From: Abelmoschus esculentus | Lineage: Eukaryota; Streptophyta; Magnoliopsida; Malvales; Malvaceae | Assembly: GCA_035048815.1 (NCBI GenBank) | Contig: JAUCBN010000024.1 | Coordinates: forward strand, 8,058,001 to 8,122,000 | Direction of reading: 5' to 3' | DNA length: 64,000 nucleotides | Shown: one piece after another, positions 12,386 through 23,885 of the stretch | Layout: the number at the start of each line of letters is the position of its first letter | How positions within the stretch are numbered: the first letter of the stretch is position 1 | Program-made: the position numbers and the translations under genes | The notes under the pieces: generated by a model | Database searches by the model: none | What the model was told of the DNA's origin: nothing | The model's input: the letters and a program-made list of their open reading frames with translations, nothing else

Positions 12386-15284
12386 TGTTGTGAATAAAGT
12401 AAAAAACAAGAATAAAATAGATGGACAAAGATGAGAGACAAAAGAGAGAGACTTATATTATATTCTCAAAGTATGGTTGTGTACAATATTTTCTTCAAAA
12501 GTCTATATTTATAGGTGTAACTCCCCAACCTCGGGTTAGGAGTGAAGGGTGTTACTGAAACAGAATCGGAACATATTAACATACATAACATTACATGTAG
12601 GTGGGTTAACAAAACTTTCTTATGATCTATTGAACAAATCATATTAACCACTTTTACATCTCAACTTCAAATCACTCATATTAAAGATAAATCACTACCA
12701 ACTTGGCTAATTTATTAATCATAATAAATATGTTTATCAATACAAACAATTATCTAAGAACTAATTTAAATCAATTCATAATATGCATTCGGTTATCATA
12801 TTATACGACACACACAATCAAAATATCATATCTCATAGCATATTATAAATTTTAATCATGTACACATTCACATTTAATAACAATCAACCTATTCATTTGG
12901 AGAACATGTTCAAATTATAACCAAACAACATAGGCATTCGAATGGAACAAATCAACCATATTAGTTCATGTCAATTCAACAACTAGATACAATCTCCCTA
13001 CATCATTTAACATATCCACCAAGAACAATACACTATTCTAATCACTCACACAACATAAGAGGAATTCTAGATTCTATATTATCTAAATAAATCCAAACAT
13101 TTCTATCATGATCAATATCAATTATTCAAATTACAATACATATAAACAATATACAACAATTGTAAGATCATATCAAGCCTTAATCAAAATTAAGCATGTG
13201 TATTCATTCCAACAAAGCCATACCAACTTCGAACAACTTGTTTTAACTTTACATATCATTACCAAAATATCTTAATATAAATAATCCAACTTAACATATA
13301 CAAGGTTTCAAAATACATGTGATATTCTAATACATAACTATACCACCTCGTAGGAGTTTAAGAAACAAACAAAAAAAAAACATACCATACTTGCTTGCTT
13401 AGCTTAAATCACTCCCGAGTCAGGATCAGTTAACTTTCGGAGATCCAAAACCTGTTTATTTTGGAAGAAGAAAACAAAAGATGAAAGTACAAATAATATA
13501 CTTGGTGAGGTGATTCCTAAAATTAACCATTTTATTTTAAGGTTTTAGTCCATCTTGTAAGATTACCTAACTAGGCTCCAAATTTACTTAACTAGTTTAC
13601 TATATGCATAAGTAACATCAATTATTCTTGAAAATAGTCACGCTTTACATTCAAATAACCAATCTAATATAGTACTCAATCAAACACACCAAACAAGTTC
13701 TAAACAATCACATTTAACCACAACAATCAAGCTTTTTACTATTAAATTTTTTCATGCCATTCGAATAAAGAAATCATCATTGTACACTTATTCATTTCAT
13801 TTCATTTCATTTTGTAATTACTTGTAACATGTCATGTTAAGTACAATTAGATTCATGTTAATCATTATGGATCATTATCCATGTCACATAGCAAAGCATA
13901 ACATATAATATGCCACTTAGAACATTTACCTTTCATGTAAGTCTTATTCAAGTTCTTATTGTTTTGCCTTGGTTAAGTAATAGACTAGGTAATCAAGTCA
14001 AACATTTGACATTTTATTTTGGATACACAAGGTATCAAGGTGTCTCAACACCAATTATCATGTAACAGAAGATGCACAGCATCAATGGTGACTTACCACC
14101 AATCATATAACAAGGTGACTAACCACCAACTTAACCATATAATGAGCTCAATGACTCTAAGGCATGCCCTTCTACCTAAGGACTACTAATCAACCAAGGT
14201 CTTGTATGATTTTTTAAATTTTTAAACATAGTAAATAAGTTGTTTACAATCCACAAGCAAGGTCATTCGATCATTTCATGCTAACATTTTATCTATGCTA
14301 TCTTATGTCATTACCTTCTAAAATTTCCAGTAACCATATAACATGCATTTCATTCATTTCATAATTAACATCAATAGCATAGTAATCATATAATTATCTA
14401 TTTCAACAGCCACAATCATGCATACAATATTTATTAACCTATTTGAAGTATACATATATTAAAATTTTATTCTAGCATCTAGCATTAGCATCTTAATTCC
14501 TTTTTCCTTTATACCTTCTTCCAATCCATTTTAGTTTACCAAATATAGCTTAGTTTCATTTTATGCTTTATAGGATCTCAACAAAAATAAAGAAAAGATG
14601 GTTAAGATGCTAATCTTAACCCTAAAGCAATCACACTCACAATACTTTAAAGCTTAGTTGGAATCTTTGATCACTATACCTTTTCCTTCCTTTTTGATTG
14701 CTCATCCCTTGAATCTTCCAAGAATTCTTCACACTCTTGTTCTTAAGAATTCAAACAACACAATAAAATATATTAGAACTCAATTTAATCATATTTATTT
14801 GTTTATTCGAACACAAACATTTATTCAAAATGAAGCTATTCCTAAACTGGCAGTTCTAGCACCCTTCACTAAACTATCCATAACTTTTTAACCACAAATT
14901 CAAATTTCAATTAATTTACCATTATAGAAAGCTTATTCACCCAACTTTTCAACCGTGTATGGCACATATTTTTTTCCCATTTCTACACTAGTACAGTTTA
15001 ATGGTTTAACACAAGGCATTTGCAGGGATCTAATCTGCCAATTTGTTGTTTAACCCACTTTGGTGTATATTTCAATTATGTTACACTACTATTTTAAATC
15101 TATCATTTTAACCACCAAACACCATGTATATATCCTTAATATATTCAAGATTTCATAGGTTCAAAAATAAAGCAAAACAATCCTTAAATTTGTACATTTT
15201 TCAGATTGATAGGATTGGTCCAAAACATGTTTCATCCTATCAATCTAACTAAAATTCATTATAAACATATATGTATTTTCATCT

Positions 15285-15286
<2 letters not shown>

Positions 15287-15340
<54 letters not shown>
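15287..15340. repeat. (TA)n microsatellite
   Basis: An uninterrupted run of about 27 TA units inside the solo LTR. Likely length-polymorphic and prone to assembly error. Confidence 0.95.
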
Positions 15341-15342
<2 letters not shown>

Positions 15343-15700
15343 ACTCCACATCTATTAACCATTTAAATATCTCAATCGGCTAAACCTAGATATAAGAATT
15401 TTAGAGATTTCTTTTATTTTTCTTTTTTATGCAATTCATAGCCCATGGATAGTTTACTGGACATAATTTATAAATAATTTTGTTGAAATATGCAATCAAT
15501 AAATCCTATAACCAAAGAAATTCTTGTATCAAAACAACATTAGCTAAATGGGCTTACCTGGTGGTTGATAAAAACTATAATTTGAGGGGAAATTTTGCAA
15601 GAAATTTAACCTTTTTAAGTGAACTTTTGAAGCTTATCCATGGGGAAGGTTTCGGCAGTGAAATAGAGAGAAGAAAGATGATATTTTACCTCCTTTTTCT

Positions 15701-15725
15701 CTATTATTATTATTATTATTATTTT
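15701..15725. repeat. (ATT)n microsatellite
   Basis: A short ATT run, about seven to eight units, inside the solo LTR. It accounts for the tyrosine-rich tail of a spurious open frame here. Confidence 0.85.
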
Positions 15726-16960
15726 ATTATAACCTCTCTCCCACTCACATGGTAAGCTCTATTCATTCTATGACATGTGTAAAGACCCATTTATAATTTC
15801 AAATATGCATGCAAGCCACAAGTTTGTATTAATAATCAATTTGGTTCTCACAATATGGCTATCACACTTCCATTGTTTCTAATTTGGTCATTAATTCTCT
15901 TAAAGATTTTAATAGGTTATAGATTCATGGCAATTTAGTTTAAATGTTTAATGTAGCATCTTCCTAGGCCAAAGTTTGGGATGTTACAATAGGCATAAGA
16001 TGGAAAACCTATTTCCAATGTGTATTAAATCCTAATAATAACGTGCCTCGTTAAAACCTTACTAAGATGAAAACTTTGTGGGAAAAAAAATTCTTGGTGA
16101 AGAAAAAAGAGTACACACATCTTTAATACACATAACATGTTACCTCACTAAAAAGCTTACCATAAAAATCCATTGGGACAAAACCTCAGTTAAGGGAAAC
16201 GAGTGTAACACGTATTTACTTTCCCTCATGAAAATATCACATAAGATCTTTGAATCTTCATGATTCAATCTTAAATACAATCTTCAAATGTTGAAGTAGA
16301 TTATACATTAGTGGATAAATCTTACAAATTATTACTTGAAATGATTCATCGAATATTATTCTTCTAAAGATCATGAGGGACGAAACTTTAAAGAAATATG
16401 TTTCGTTTTATTACATTTGATATATCTACCATGAGATATAAATTTTGCATTATCTCTACCCAAGATAACTTGCATCTTATCTCGTGAAAGCAATTCACAT
16501 ATCTTCTAGATATATTTAGCCAAACACATATTTCATCTTTGTCTCAAACATTGTAATTGTTTAAAGGTAATGGTCTCGTAGAACTTAAATAATATTTATG
16601 GACCGGCTAAGATACGATACTTTCAGATCAATTGATGTATATATGGTGCTTTTAGACCAAGAATATCATCAACCATTTCTTGAGGCGGAATGAATCTTTG
16701 TTTAAATTAAGAGACATAGAAACCATAAGGGTGATTAATAAAAATAAGTATTCAATGAGACGATTATATTAAATACGCCTAAATTATTTCAATAAAAAGA
16801 TATATTCAATATATTTGAAAAATATTCTCGAGAACTTGAATTAATTGCTTATGGCAATATAAAATCTTTTTGGAACTTTCATATAAATATTGCTATCAAG
16901 AGTTCCATACAAATAGGATGTAACAATATTCAATAGGCGAAAACTTAGTAATTTTATTTA

Positions 16961-18605
16961 GGGTTAATTACTGCGGAGGTCACGTTTGTTTGCCCCAGTA
17001 CAAATTTAGTCACCAATTTTAAAAATCAACCAATATAGTCACATACGTTTTCGAGCCGTAAATTTATGGTCACTCTGACGTTAAAAGCAGTTAATGATTA
17101 ACGGAAAAATGATTTGGTACAATAAAAAAAGATAAATTACTTAAATAATCACTAAATAATTATTTTATTTTTAATTTGACCTTTAAAATTTTATACTTTT
17201 ATATGTTCACCATCCTTTTCCCTTTTGTACATATAAAAAGAGGAAATGGAAAGAAAAAGTTGAAGCAACAAATTGATGTTGGTATACAAAAATCTAGAAG
17301 TCATATAACGGCTGTGGATTGGGAGTTGTGTGCCCTTTTCTCGTTTTATTTATTCATAGATCAATCTTAAATTCTTTCATTTTGGTATTTTCAAACAATA
17401 ATTATCACCACCGAAGAGGGTTGCCTCCACTTCTCTCTTTCTCCCATTCCTATTACTAAAGTTCCCTTTCAAAGCTAGAAAATCAAATTAATATTGCTAG
17501 GTAACATCGAATCCAAGATAAAAACAGATAGTAACATTCACTATGGTAAATTTTAAACAAGAGCAAATTTGAAAGTGTCATAATGGTAGTACCGACTTAA
17601 GGTTAACATCTTCCTTGTCATCACCGTCTCTGCCAGCAACCTTTTTGACACTTGCTCTCTAGTTCTTTCTTTCACTCTTTCGAGACGAACACCTCAAATA
17701 AACTTGTAAGAGAGAAATTAATATATTTTGGGAGTCAACTCTCACCGTGAAAGATGGGAGTAACAACTTGTTTCCTAACCTTGATATGCCTTTGCCAAAT
17801 TAACACAAGAGCATGGTGAAATACTCGACCATACTAGACTTGAACACAAGGGTTTGCAAGCGGCATTCGAGGAAGTTCTCAACAGTCAAAGCCAAGAGAT
17901 AATAAGGTTTGTTTTGGCTCTCATCCAAAATTCCATACCTGTTCATCCTGCGAAGAAGTGTTTCACCTTCAAAAATACAACAAGGGTTCTTCTCATCGAG
18001 AGTAAGAAGGTCTCTAACAACATTTTGGATACGGCTCAAAGCAAACTGAACCCTCCACAACTCCCTCTTATATCGGAGCCCATACTCTCCTACAAACCTC
18101 AACTCAGCATCCAAACGTATCTTCTTGTACGGACGTATCGGTTTCTTAAACATCTTTTCATAGTTACAGTAGAAACTAACGTGAACCATGACGATGTCAC
18201 CTTTTCTTTAGAACCCGTGAAATCTAAGGTAGATGTAGTTGTAATCTGAAGAAAATCAAATATAGGGTAGCCATGAAAGACACCAAGTTCCTGGAGTAAG
18301 GGAATGAGAAGTGATGGTGAAATGGAAATCTTTTAAGAAAATGACGAAAATATAAAAATTTAAAATTTTAAGGGTTAAATTAAAGATAAAATAAAAAAGA
18401 AATAATTATTTAGTACCATCTAGGTAATATTTCCTTTTTATATTGTGCCAAATCATCTTTCTGTCAACCTTTAACAGCTTTTAACATCAGAGTAATTATA
18501 AGTTTACATTCCGAAAACGTACGTGACTGTGTTGGTTGATTTTCAAAATCGGTGACTAAATTTGTACTAGGGGCAAACAAACGTGACTTTTGCAGTAATT
18601 AACCC
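16961..18605. mobile_element. Pack-MULE carrying ribosomal protein S9 sequence
   Basis: A 1,645-bp non-autonomous Mutator-like element. Long terminal inverted repeats begin GGGTTAATTACTGC at 16961 and end GCAGTAATTAACCC at 18605. They can be followed for roughly 250 bp (about 16961-17207 and 18345-18605). A perfect 9-bp duplication, TTTTATTTA, flanks it (16952-16960 and 18606-18614), as expected for MULEs. There is no transposase. The interior holds a copy of the S9 coding region at about 17600-18189, plus flanking segments I cannot identify that may be UTRs or other captured fragments. It is inserted in the RT region of the copia relic, so it is younger than that element. Confidence 0.92.
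17600..18189 (-). pseudogene. RPS9: Captured 40S ribosomal protein S9 (uS4) copy
   Basis: From the ATG at 18189, about 115 codons read as uS4: MVHVSFY, FKKPIRPYKKIRLDAEL, VGEYGLR, KRELWRVQFALSRI, LLTLDEKNP, RRMNRYGILDESQNK, ALTVENFLE and RRLQ-like CRLQTLVFKS. The frame then shifts and stops near 17800. Further pieces in other frames continue the protein (QRHIKVRKQVV, then PSFTVRVDSQ), and an acidic GDGDDKED-like tail lies near 17610-17640. The span of about 590 bp is the full coding length of a roughly 197-residue S9 with no intron visible. Several otherwise conserved residues are substituted, and the frame is broken, so it is not a working ribosomal protein. Confidence 0.93.
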
Positions 18606-21033
18606 TTTTATTTATTGTTAGATTGATCAAAATCTAAAAATAGTTGCATACATTACCGAGGAATATATTTTCCTCATAATCGATTTCATGTCTTTGTGAG
18701 AATCTTTATCCAACCAAATTAGCTTATATCTCATGATTTCCCCTAATTTCTCTTTCTCAAAAAGGCTCATTTATATCCATGAGCTTTACATAATTCAATG
18801 TACGGGCTATAGGCCCTAATACTTCTCTTTTTTAAAGAGATTTTAGTTTTGTCTCAATTGTCTCTTTCCATGTTGGCCAATCATTTCTTTGTTTATATTG
18901 TCCAATTTATAATGATTCATGATCCACATCATCATATAAAATCTTTAGTGTTATATTGCATACAAATATATTATCGATGTCGATTTAATTTCAGTTCTAC
19001 GGATTAACAGGCATGACATAATATATTGAGATATATTTATTATCAGGTACCTGAGTCATGTCAATGTCTTTGTTAGAGACATTATAATCTCTTCTTGAGA
19101 TATTCATAATTATTGATTCCTCATTCAAACCATCATAAAATATAGCTTATTTTCTTTTTCGATGATTTTTATCTTTGTAACCTACTTGTTTACCACGCTT
19201 TAAGCATAAGTTAAACTCATTAGCAACTTGAGTTTATCGTTATGGGACATCAAATTTAATTGGAGCATTCATAATTGGTATACGTGACTTAGTCACTCTT
19301 TTAGGGTCAGCAAAATCATCTAGCAATTGATTTTCTAAATGAATTATCCTTTGAACTTAGTTCACATTGTCGAATTCGTAGAATAAACTAAGAAAATGAT
19401 AATTCATTCCAACATATTCCTTTTTCTAGCTCTTTTGTTTTCTCCCTTAATGTTGGGTAAACTAACTCATTAAAATGATAGTCAAATCGAGCTATAAGTA
19501 AATTCCCTATCAGAAGCTCAAGATATTTAATTATCAAGGGAAATTTAAATTTAAATCTGACATATATTCCCAACAGAACTCATCTCTCTACGTTGCGGTG
19601 GAGCAATTAGAACATATACCACACATAAAAATCTAAGATGAGAAATATTCGGTTCCTGTAAAATGACATGTCATCAAAATTATCAAGACCGATTATCTTT
19701 ATAGGATAATCTAGAAAATGTGCTCGTAATTTTATCAACAAAGCAAGTAGCCTCACAAACACCAAGTTACGGGTTAACAACAAGGATACATATGACCATC
19801 TAGTTGATATATTGATTAAAATTGAAAAATATCTAGATGGAATGGAAGAAAGGTTTATGGGCCGATATATATCACCTTGTATCTATTCTAGAAAATTAAT
19901 AGATTTACACTCTATTTTAGCTGGTGATGATTGAATAATTAGATTGTTTTGATAGCAAGTATCACATAAAAAATTACCATAAAAGAAAATTTTAGTTTTA
20001 TAATAAATGACCACATGAAAGTGTTAACAAATTTTTGCATCAAAATTGAACCGGGATGGCTTAACCGATCATACCAAATAAAATTATCAGTAAAGTTCGA
20101 GTTTACAATAACATGAGCTTCAATTTGTATTAATTATTCTATAGTAAAATATGGATGACAGTGCATGTAAATTTGTCAAGATTTTCTTATTGCCTTGAGT
20201 TATAATCTTAATATTGAGATAGTCAACATCTCTTTAATTAATATTCTCAATATATTTTTACAAATATCTTTAAAACTCAATAAATCTCTTTGTGACTTTG
20301 ACAAGTATAATGCACTGTAAATATGAAATAAAGTTTCACTTGATAATAACATATTTGCTAAGTTGAAGCCTTCTGTGATATTAGTACTTTCGGATATAAT
20401 ACTCACATTATTTCCTTGTATTTAAATTGGGAAAATATGCATAATTATGCACCTTTTAATATATGTTTTATTTCATTAATTTCAGAGAATAAAAAATATA
20501 TGCTTTGTATTGTTCACTTAGGGGAATGGAAAAATATTAAATATAATACATCATATCAAATCGGTTATCTATCAAAGATAAACTCTCAAGAGCTCTTCCG
20601 AAGTATTGATATTTCAGTACTTTAATATATAATACTCACATTTTCCTACTTCTATCTTGCATTTAAAAAGAAAAGTATTTCTTATTCCTAAGTACGGTAT
20701 GAGTACTTGCATTGTCTGCTTGGCATAAATAATCATAATTTATTGTATATTTTATTCCAAAAGTAATAATATTCTTCAAATGATAAATTAACATAAATTA
20801 TCAATAAATAATATGTAATGTAAATTAACATAAATAAAAATAAATTAACATAAAACAAAATAAATAAAAGATCAATTATTCCCTTTAGAGGTTATAAGGG
20901 AAATAAAATAAATGATGAATTATTCCCTTTAAGAGTTATGAGAAAATTAACAATATACAATCGAGTTGGATCAACAAAGTCATAATTATTTTCACCACAA
21001 AGAAAATCTATTTATATTTTATTTTATTTATTA

Positions 21034-21355
21034 TTCACGATTATGGATAAAGTCCATAACACTTTGATGTTTGACAAGTACAAAACCAATGGTTTGTACC
21101 ATTGTATTGATAACATAAAGATTTTGATATGATCTCTATTATTCTTGTCATTCTTATAATTTCACTTCTAGTGAATATAGATTCACTAGAAGTGAGATTA
21201 TAAGGATTACATATTCACCAAAAGTGGGATTATAAGGATGACAAGAATAATAGAGATCATATCAAAATCTTTATGTTATCAATACGATGGTACAAACCAT
21301 TGTTCTCGTACTTGTCAAACATTGAAGTGTTATGGACTTTATCCATAATCATGAA
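21034..21355. repeat. 322-bp inverted repeat
   Basis: Two arms of about 145 bp are near-complementary: left from 21034 (TTCACGATTATGG), right ending at 21355 (CCATAATCATGAA). The apex carries an additional inverted copy of the arm tip (TTCACTAGAAGTGAGATTATAAGG). Both arms, read in opposite directions, give the same MDKVHNT..MFDKY-type peptide. This looks like an inverted duplication of a copia internal segment, not a transposon with terminal repeats. Confidence 0.85.
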
Positions 21356-23334
21356 ATACATAAAAGAATCATTTTATCCATGGCAATTTTATGACCTCAA
21401 TCGTGACCACAATTACTAATGTGACATTTATTCTTTCCGCTATAAAATGTCACATTCACTTTAGGGAATGGAGCGGAGCCAATAAATCTTTTAAACCTTT
21501 TCACGATATTGCGTCTACAAGACAACATTAATGTGTGAAGAGTGAATTATATTTTTCTAACATATCTTCATCAGTGATACTCTGGCACATAACTGAGTTT
21601 TATTCATTAACCATATAGTGAATTATTATGTTTGCATTCACTTCAAGGAATGAAACAAATTCAATAATCGCATGGAATAAACATCATGCTTTCATTCACT
21701 TTAGAAAATGACATAAATCAAATAATCACATGGAATAAACATCATGCATGCATTCACTTCAACAAATGTCTCCCATAAAAATTCTTGAATCAAGACGATT
21801 TTCGTAACTTAAACTTAGGAGAAGTCTATAGACGAGTTTTTCGATACAAAAAAAATATTATTTTCAAGCAAATATAGACTTTATAACATTCATACTATTA
21901 AATAGTAATTGATCAACTAATATATATACAATACATACAAAGAACAAAAATTTAATTATCATACAGGACATTGTTAAATCAGTCCACGAGGTCTTTGAAA
22001 AAGAACATCCTTTGAGACTAGTAGCCTCGTAGAACGGGATGTCCAACCAATATACTTGGATTAAACTAGCATAACAAAGAACGTATTAATTAATTAAAGG
22101 TTTAATATTTTATTTTAGTATCATGTAATACTTAAAACATGATTAAGAACACAAACTTTCATCATCAAAATAAACAAATATTGGTCATAATAAAAGACAA
22201 AAAAATCTCAAATTAAATAGATGCAAAACACTACTCGTATATGTCATTGTATTTTAAATACATGATAATTCTACATTTTGAACTATCATTCCTTAATTTG
22301 AAAATAATTAATCATCCACTATATCGAGATAAATAAGTAAAACATACCGAACTTTCTAAGCTAAGTTGAATATATGATAGACTTAGTCATCAATATCTTG
22401 TTAAAATTTTTTTCAAGAATTATCTACAAGAACCACAATAGTTGAGTCACTCTATCGCTATACAAAAATCAAATAATCAAAGTTTTTTTTAAAAAAAATA
22501 AAATAAAAATTAAGTCAAAAATAAGAAAAAAAGATAAATCGATAATTAAAATATAACTGTGGAAGAAAAAGTTATCTTTGATTCATGCTAATAACAAAAT
22601 ATTTTCAATAACTCCTTTAAGATTCGAACGACAAACATCTTCGTTCATTAGAGTCTCGTGCTGATAAGAAACAAAATCGAAACTCGTATTATATTTTCAA
22701 AATAAGGATGTATATTAAACCTAATAATAAAATTCATTAAAACCTCCTTTAATACACAAATATTCACCATAAATAAAATATTCTTTAACAATCTATTGTA
22801 TTTTACCATAAATAAAATACTGGTTCATCGACTTTCAAGAGGATTTTCGTGTTGAAAAACTTTGATGCGTTTATTTTAAAGTCACCTTTGCAAGTTACCT
22901 ATCAAAACAACATCGACCAAACTTTAATCAAACAACTCACATGTTATTTTTAACTTTTCAATGTAACAATATGAGTGGGTGTGAAGTGTTTCATGCCAGT
23001 ATTCCAGTCTCATACATCATAAACATAAAGCACAATAGGTGCAGCAAACATAACTAACCGTCTCAACTTTCCCTTAAAACTATTACATCAAAAGAGACAC
23101 GTAATCAAACATGGAAAGCAACAATTGCCTACACGTCTCTTCTCAACACAGAATGAGGCACACAACAATTTGATGAACCTGTCAAACCACAACAAGAGAT
23201 CGTGAAAACCGAAAGCAATAACTTGGAATCTTAAAAATAATAATGATAACAAATACTGGGAATAATCAAATGGCATGAAGTTCTAGTCTAAACTACTTGG
23301 TTCTTAAACAGCGTTAACTCAAATTAGAAGAAAC

Positions 23335-23667
23335 TGTTATGAATGTGGACCAAGGGAACAACTATATAAATGGTCAAGTCAGTAACACCAAATTCAATTC
23401 GTTCCAAGTCACAATCAGCAACAGAATTTAGTAGATATTTCAGGAAGGACGTTTTGGGATGAGAGTGATAACAATCTTACGTGGCTTGTTTATTTGTCTT
23501 TAGTGTAATCGATAGGTTATATAAGAGAAGAATGGTATTGTAACAGGGCATGCCAATTGTTATAAAAACTATCTTTTCCTTCTTATCTTCTCTAAGAAAT
23601 CTTCTTCTTCCTCTATTCTTATTTCTGCACAGTGATTGAGAACTAATTGCAGGCTTTGTTCCTGACA
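23335..23667 (+). mobile_element. 333-bp solo LTR, copia-like, TSD GAAAC
   Basis: Begins TGTTATGA and ends CCTGACA, with GAAAC on both sides (23330-23334 and 23668-23672). A TATA-like TTATATAAGAG at about 23516-23526 is followed by a pyrimidine-rich leader, the standard layout of a short copia LTR. It lies 219 bp past the eRF3 stop codon and faces the opposite way, so it may sit in or just beyond the eRF3 3' UTR. Confidence 0.75.
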
Positions 23668-23885
23668 GAAACCCGCAATCAGAGACAGATAAACCTTGAC
23701 CAGTCCGATTTTCTGTTAGAAAACTGAACTTTGGTATTGGTATACGATCAAAATCTAATTCTCCTTTTTCTTAAACCATTTCTAGTGATTTGTTATGTCT
23801 ATGAGAGAATACAGTGACACAACAAAAACTTCAGACGTTAGAAACTAACAATGTCTGGGTCCTTACCTCTACGATCAAAATCCTT

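Larger units (their letters stand above)
12516..15988 (-). mobile_element. 3.47 kb solo LTR, Tekay/Del-like, TSD ATAGG
   Basis: Begins TGTAACTCCCCAAC and ends GTTTGGGATGTTACA, so the termini are imperfect inverted repeats. ATAGG flanks it at 12511-12515 and 15989-15993. Its length is close to the 3,437-bp LTR of the Tekay element at 51415-54851, and no coding region is present. The block GCTTAGCTTAAATCACTCC near 13390 lies at a similar relative place to a matching block in that LTR, which sets the orientation as minus. It sits inside the 3' LTR of the copia element. Confidence 0.88.
16500..20406 (-). pseudogene. Copia protease-integrase-RT relic
   Basis: Broken minus-strand pol of the copia element. 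At 20406-20200 the translation contains SKSQRDLLSFKDI, the conserved stretch between protease and integrase. At about 19850-19700 it contains NISTRWSYVSLL and RLLALLIKLRAHFLDYP, the integrase core. The first catalytic Asp (DAST in relatives) is Asn here. At about 19300-19150 comes the linker with RVTKSRIPIMNAP and LKRGKQVGYKDKNHRKRK. At about 18860-18620 the start of reverse transcriptase is recognisable. Stops and frameshifts occur throughout, and the RT is cut by the Pack-MULE, so it is inactive. Confidence 0.8.
12386..22800 (-). mobile_element. Degenerate Ty1/copia retrotransposon, interrupted
   Basis: Minus-strand copia element. Its 3' LTR begins near 12386 (TGTTGTGAATAAAG) and continues past the inserted solo LTR to beyond 16060. 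A shortened 5' LTR relic starts near 22672. Both share a TATTATATT(C/T)TCAAA block followed by CCTAATAATAA and ATTAAAACC. Reading the minus strand from right to left gives gag/protease relics, integrase, a linker and reverse transcriptase. The CACGAGACTC sequence just inside the 5' LTR is the usual start of the internal region in this type. Two insertions split it: a solo LTR (12516-15988) and a Pack-MULE (16961-18605). Exact ends and TSD were not found. Confidence 0.75.

Noticed and set aside
17854..18249. Plus-strand 131-codon open frame in the Pack-MULE
   Set aside because: It is the antisense shadow of the S9 copy, which explains the region on the minus strand.
21034..21355. MITE or microRNA precursor
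   Set aside because: The arms carry copia-type sequence, there is no flanking target duplication, and the arms are far longer than in a typical plant microRNA hairpin.
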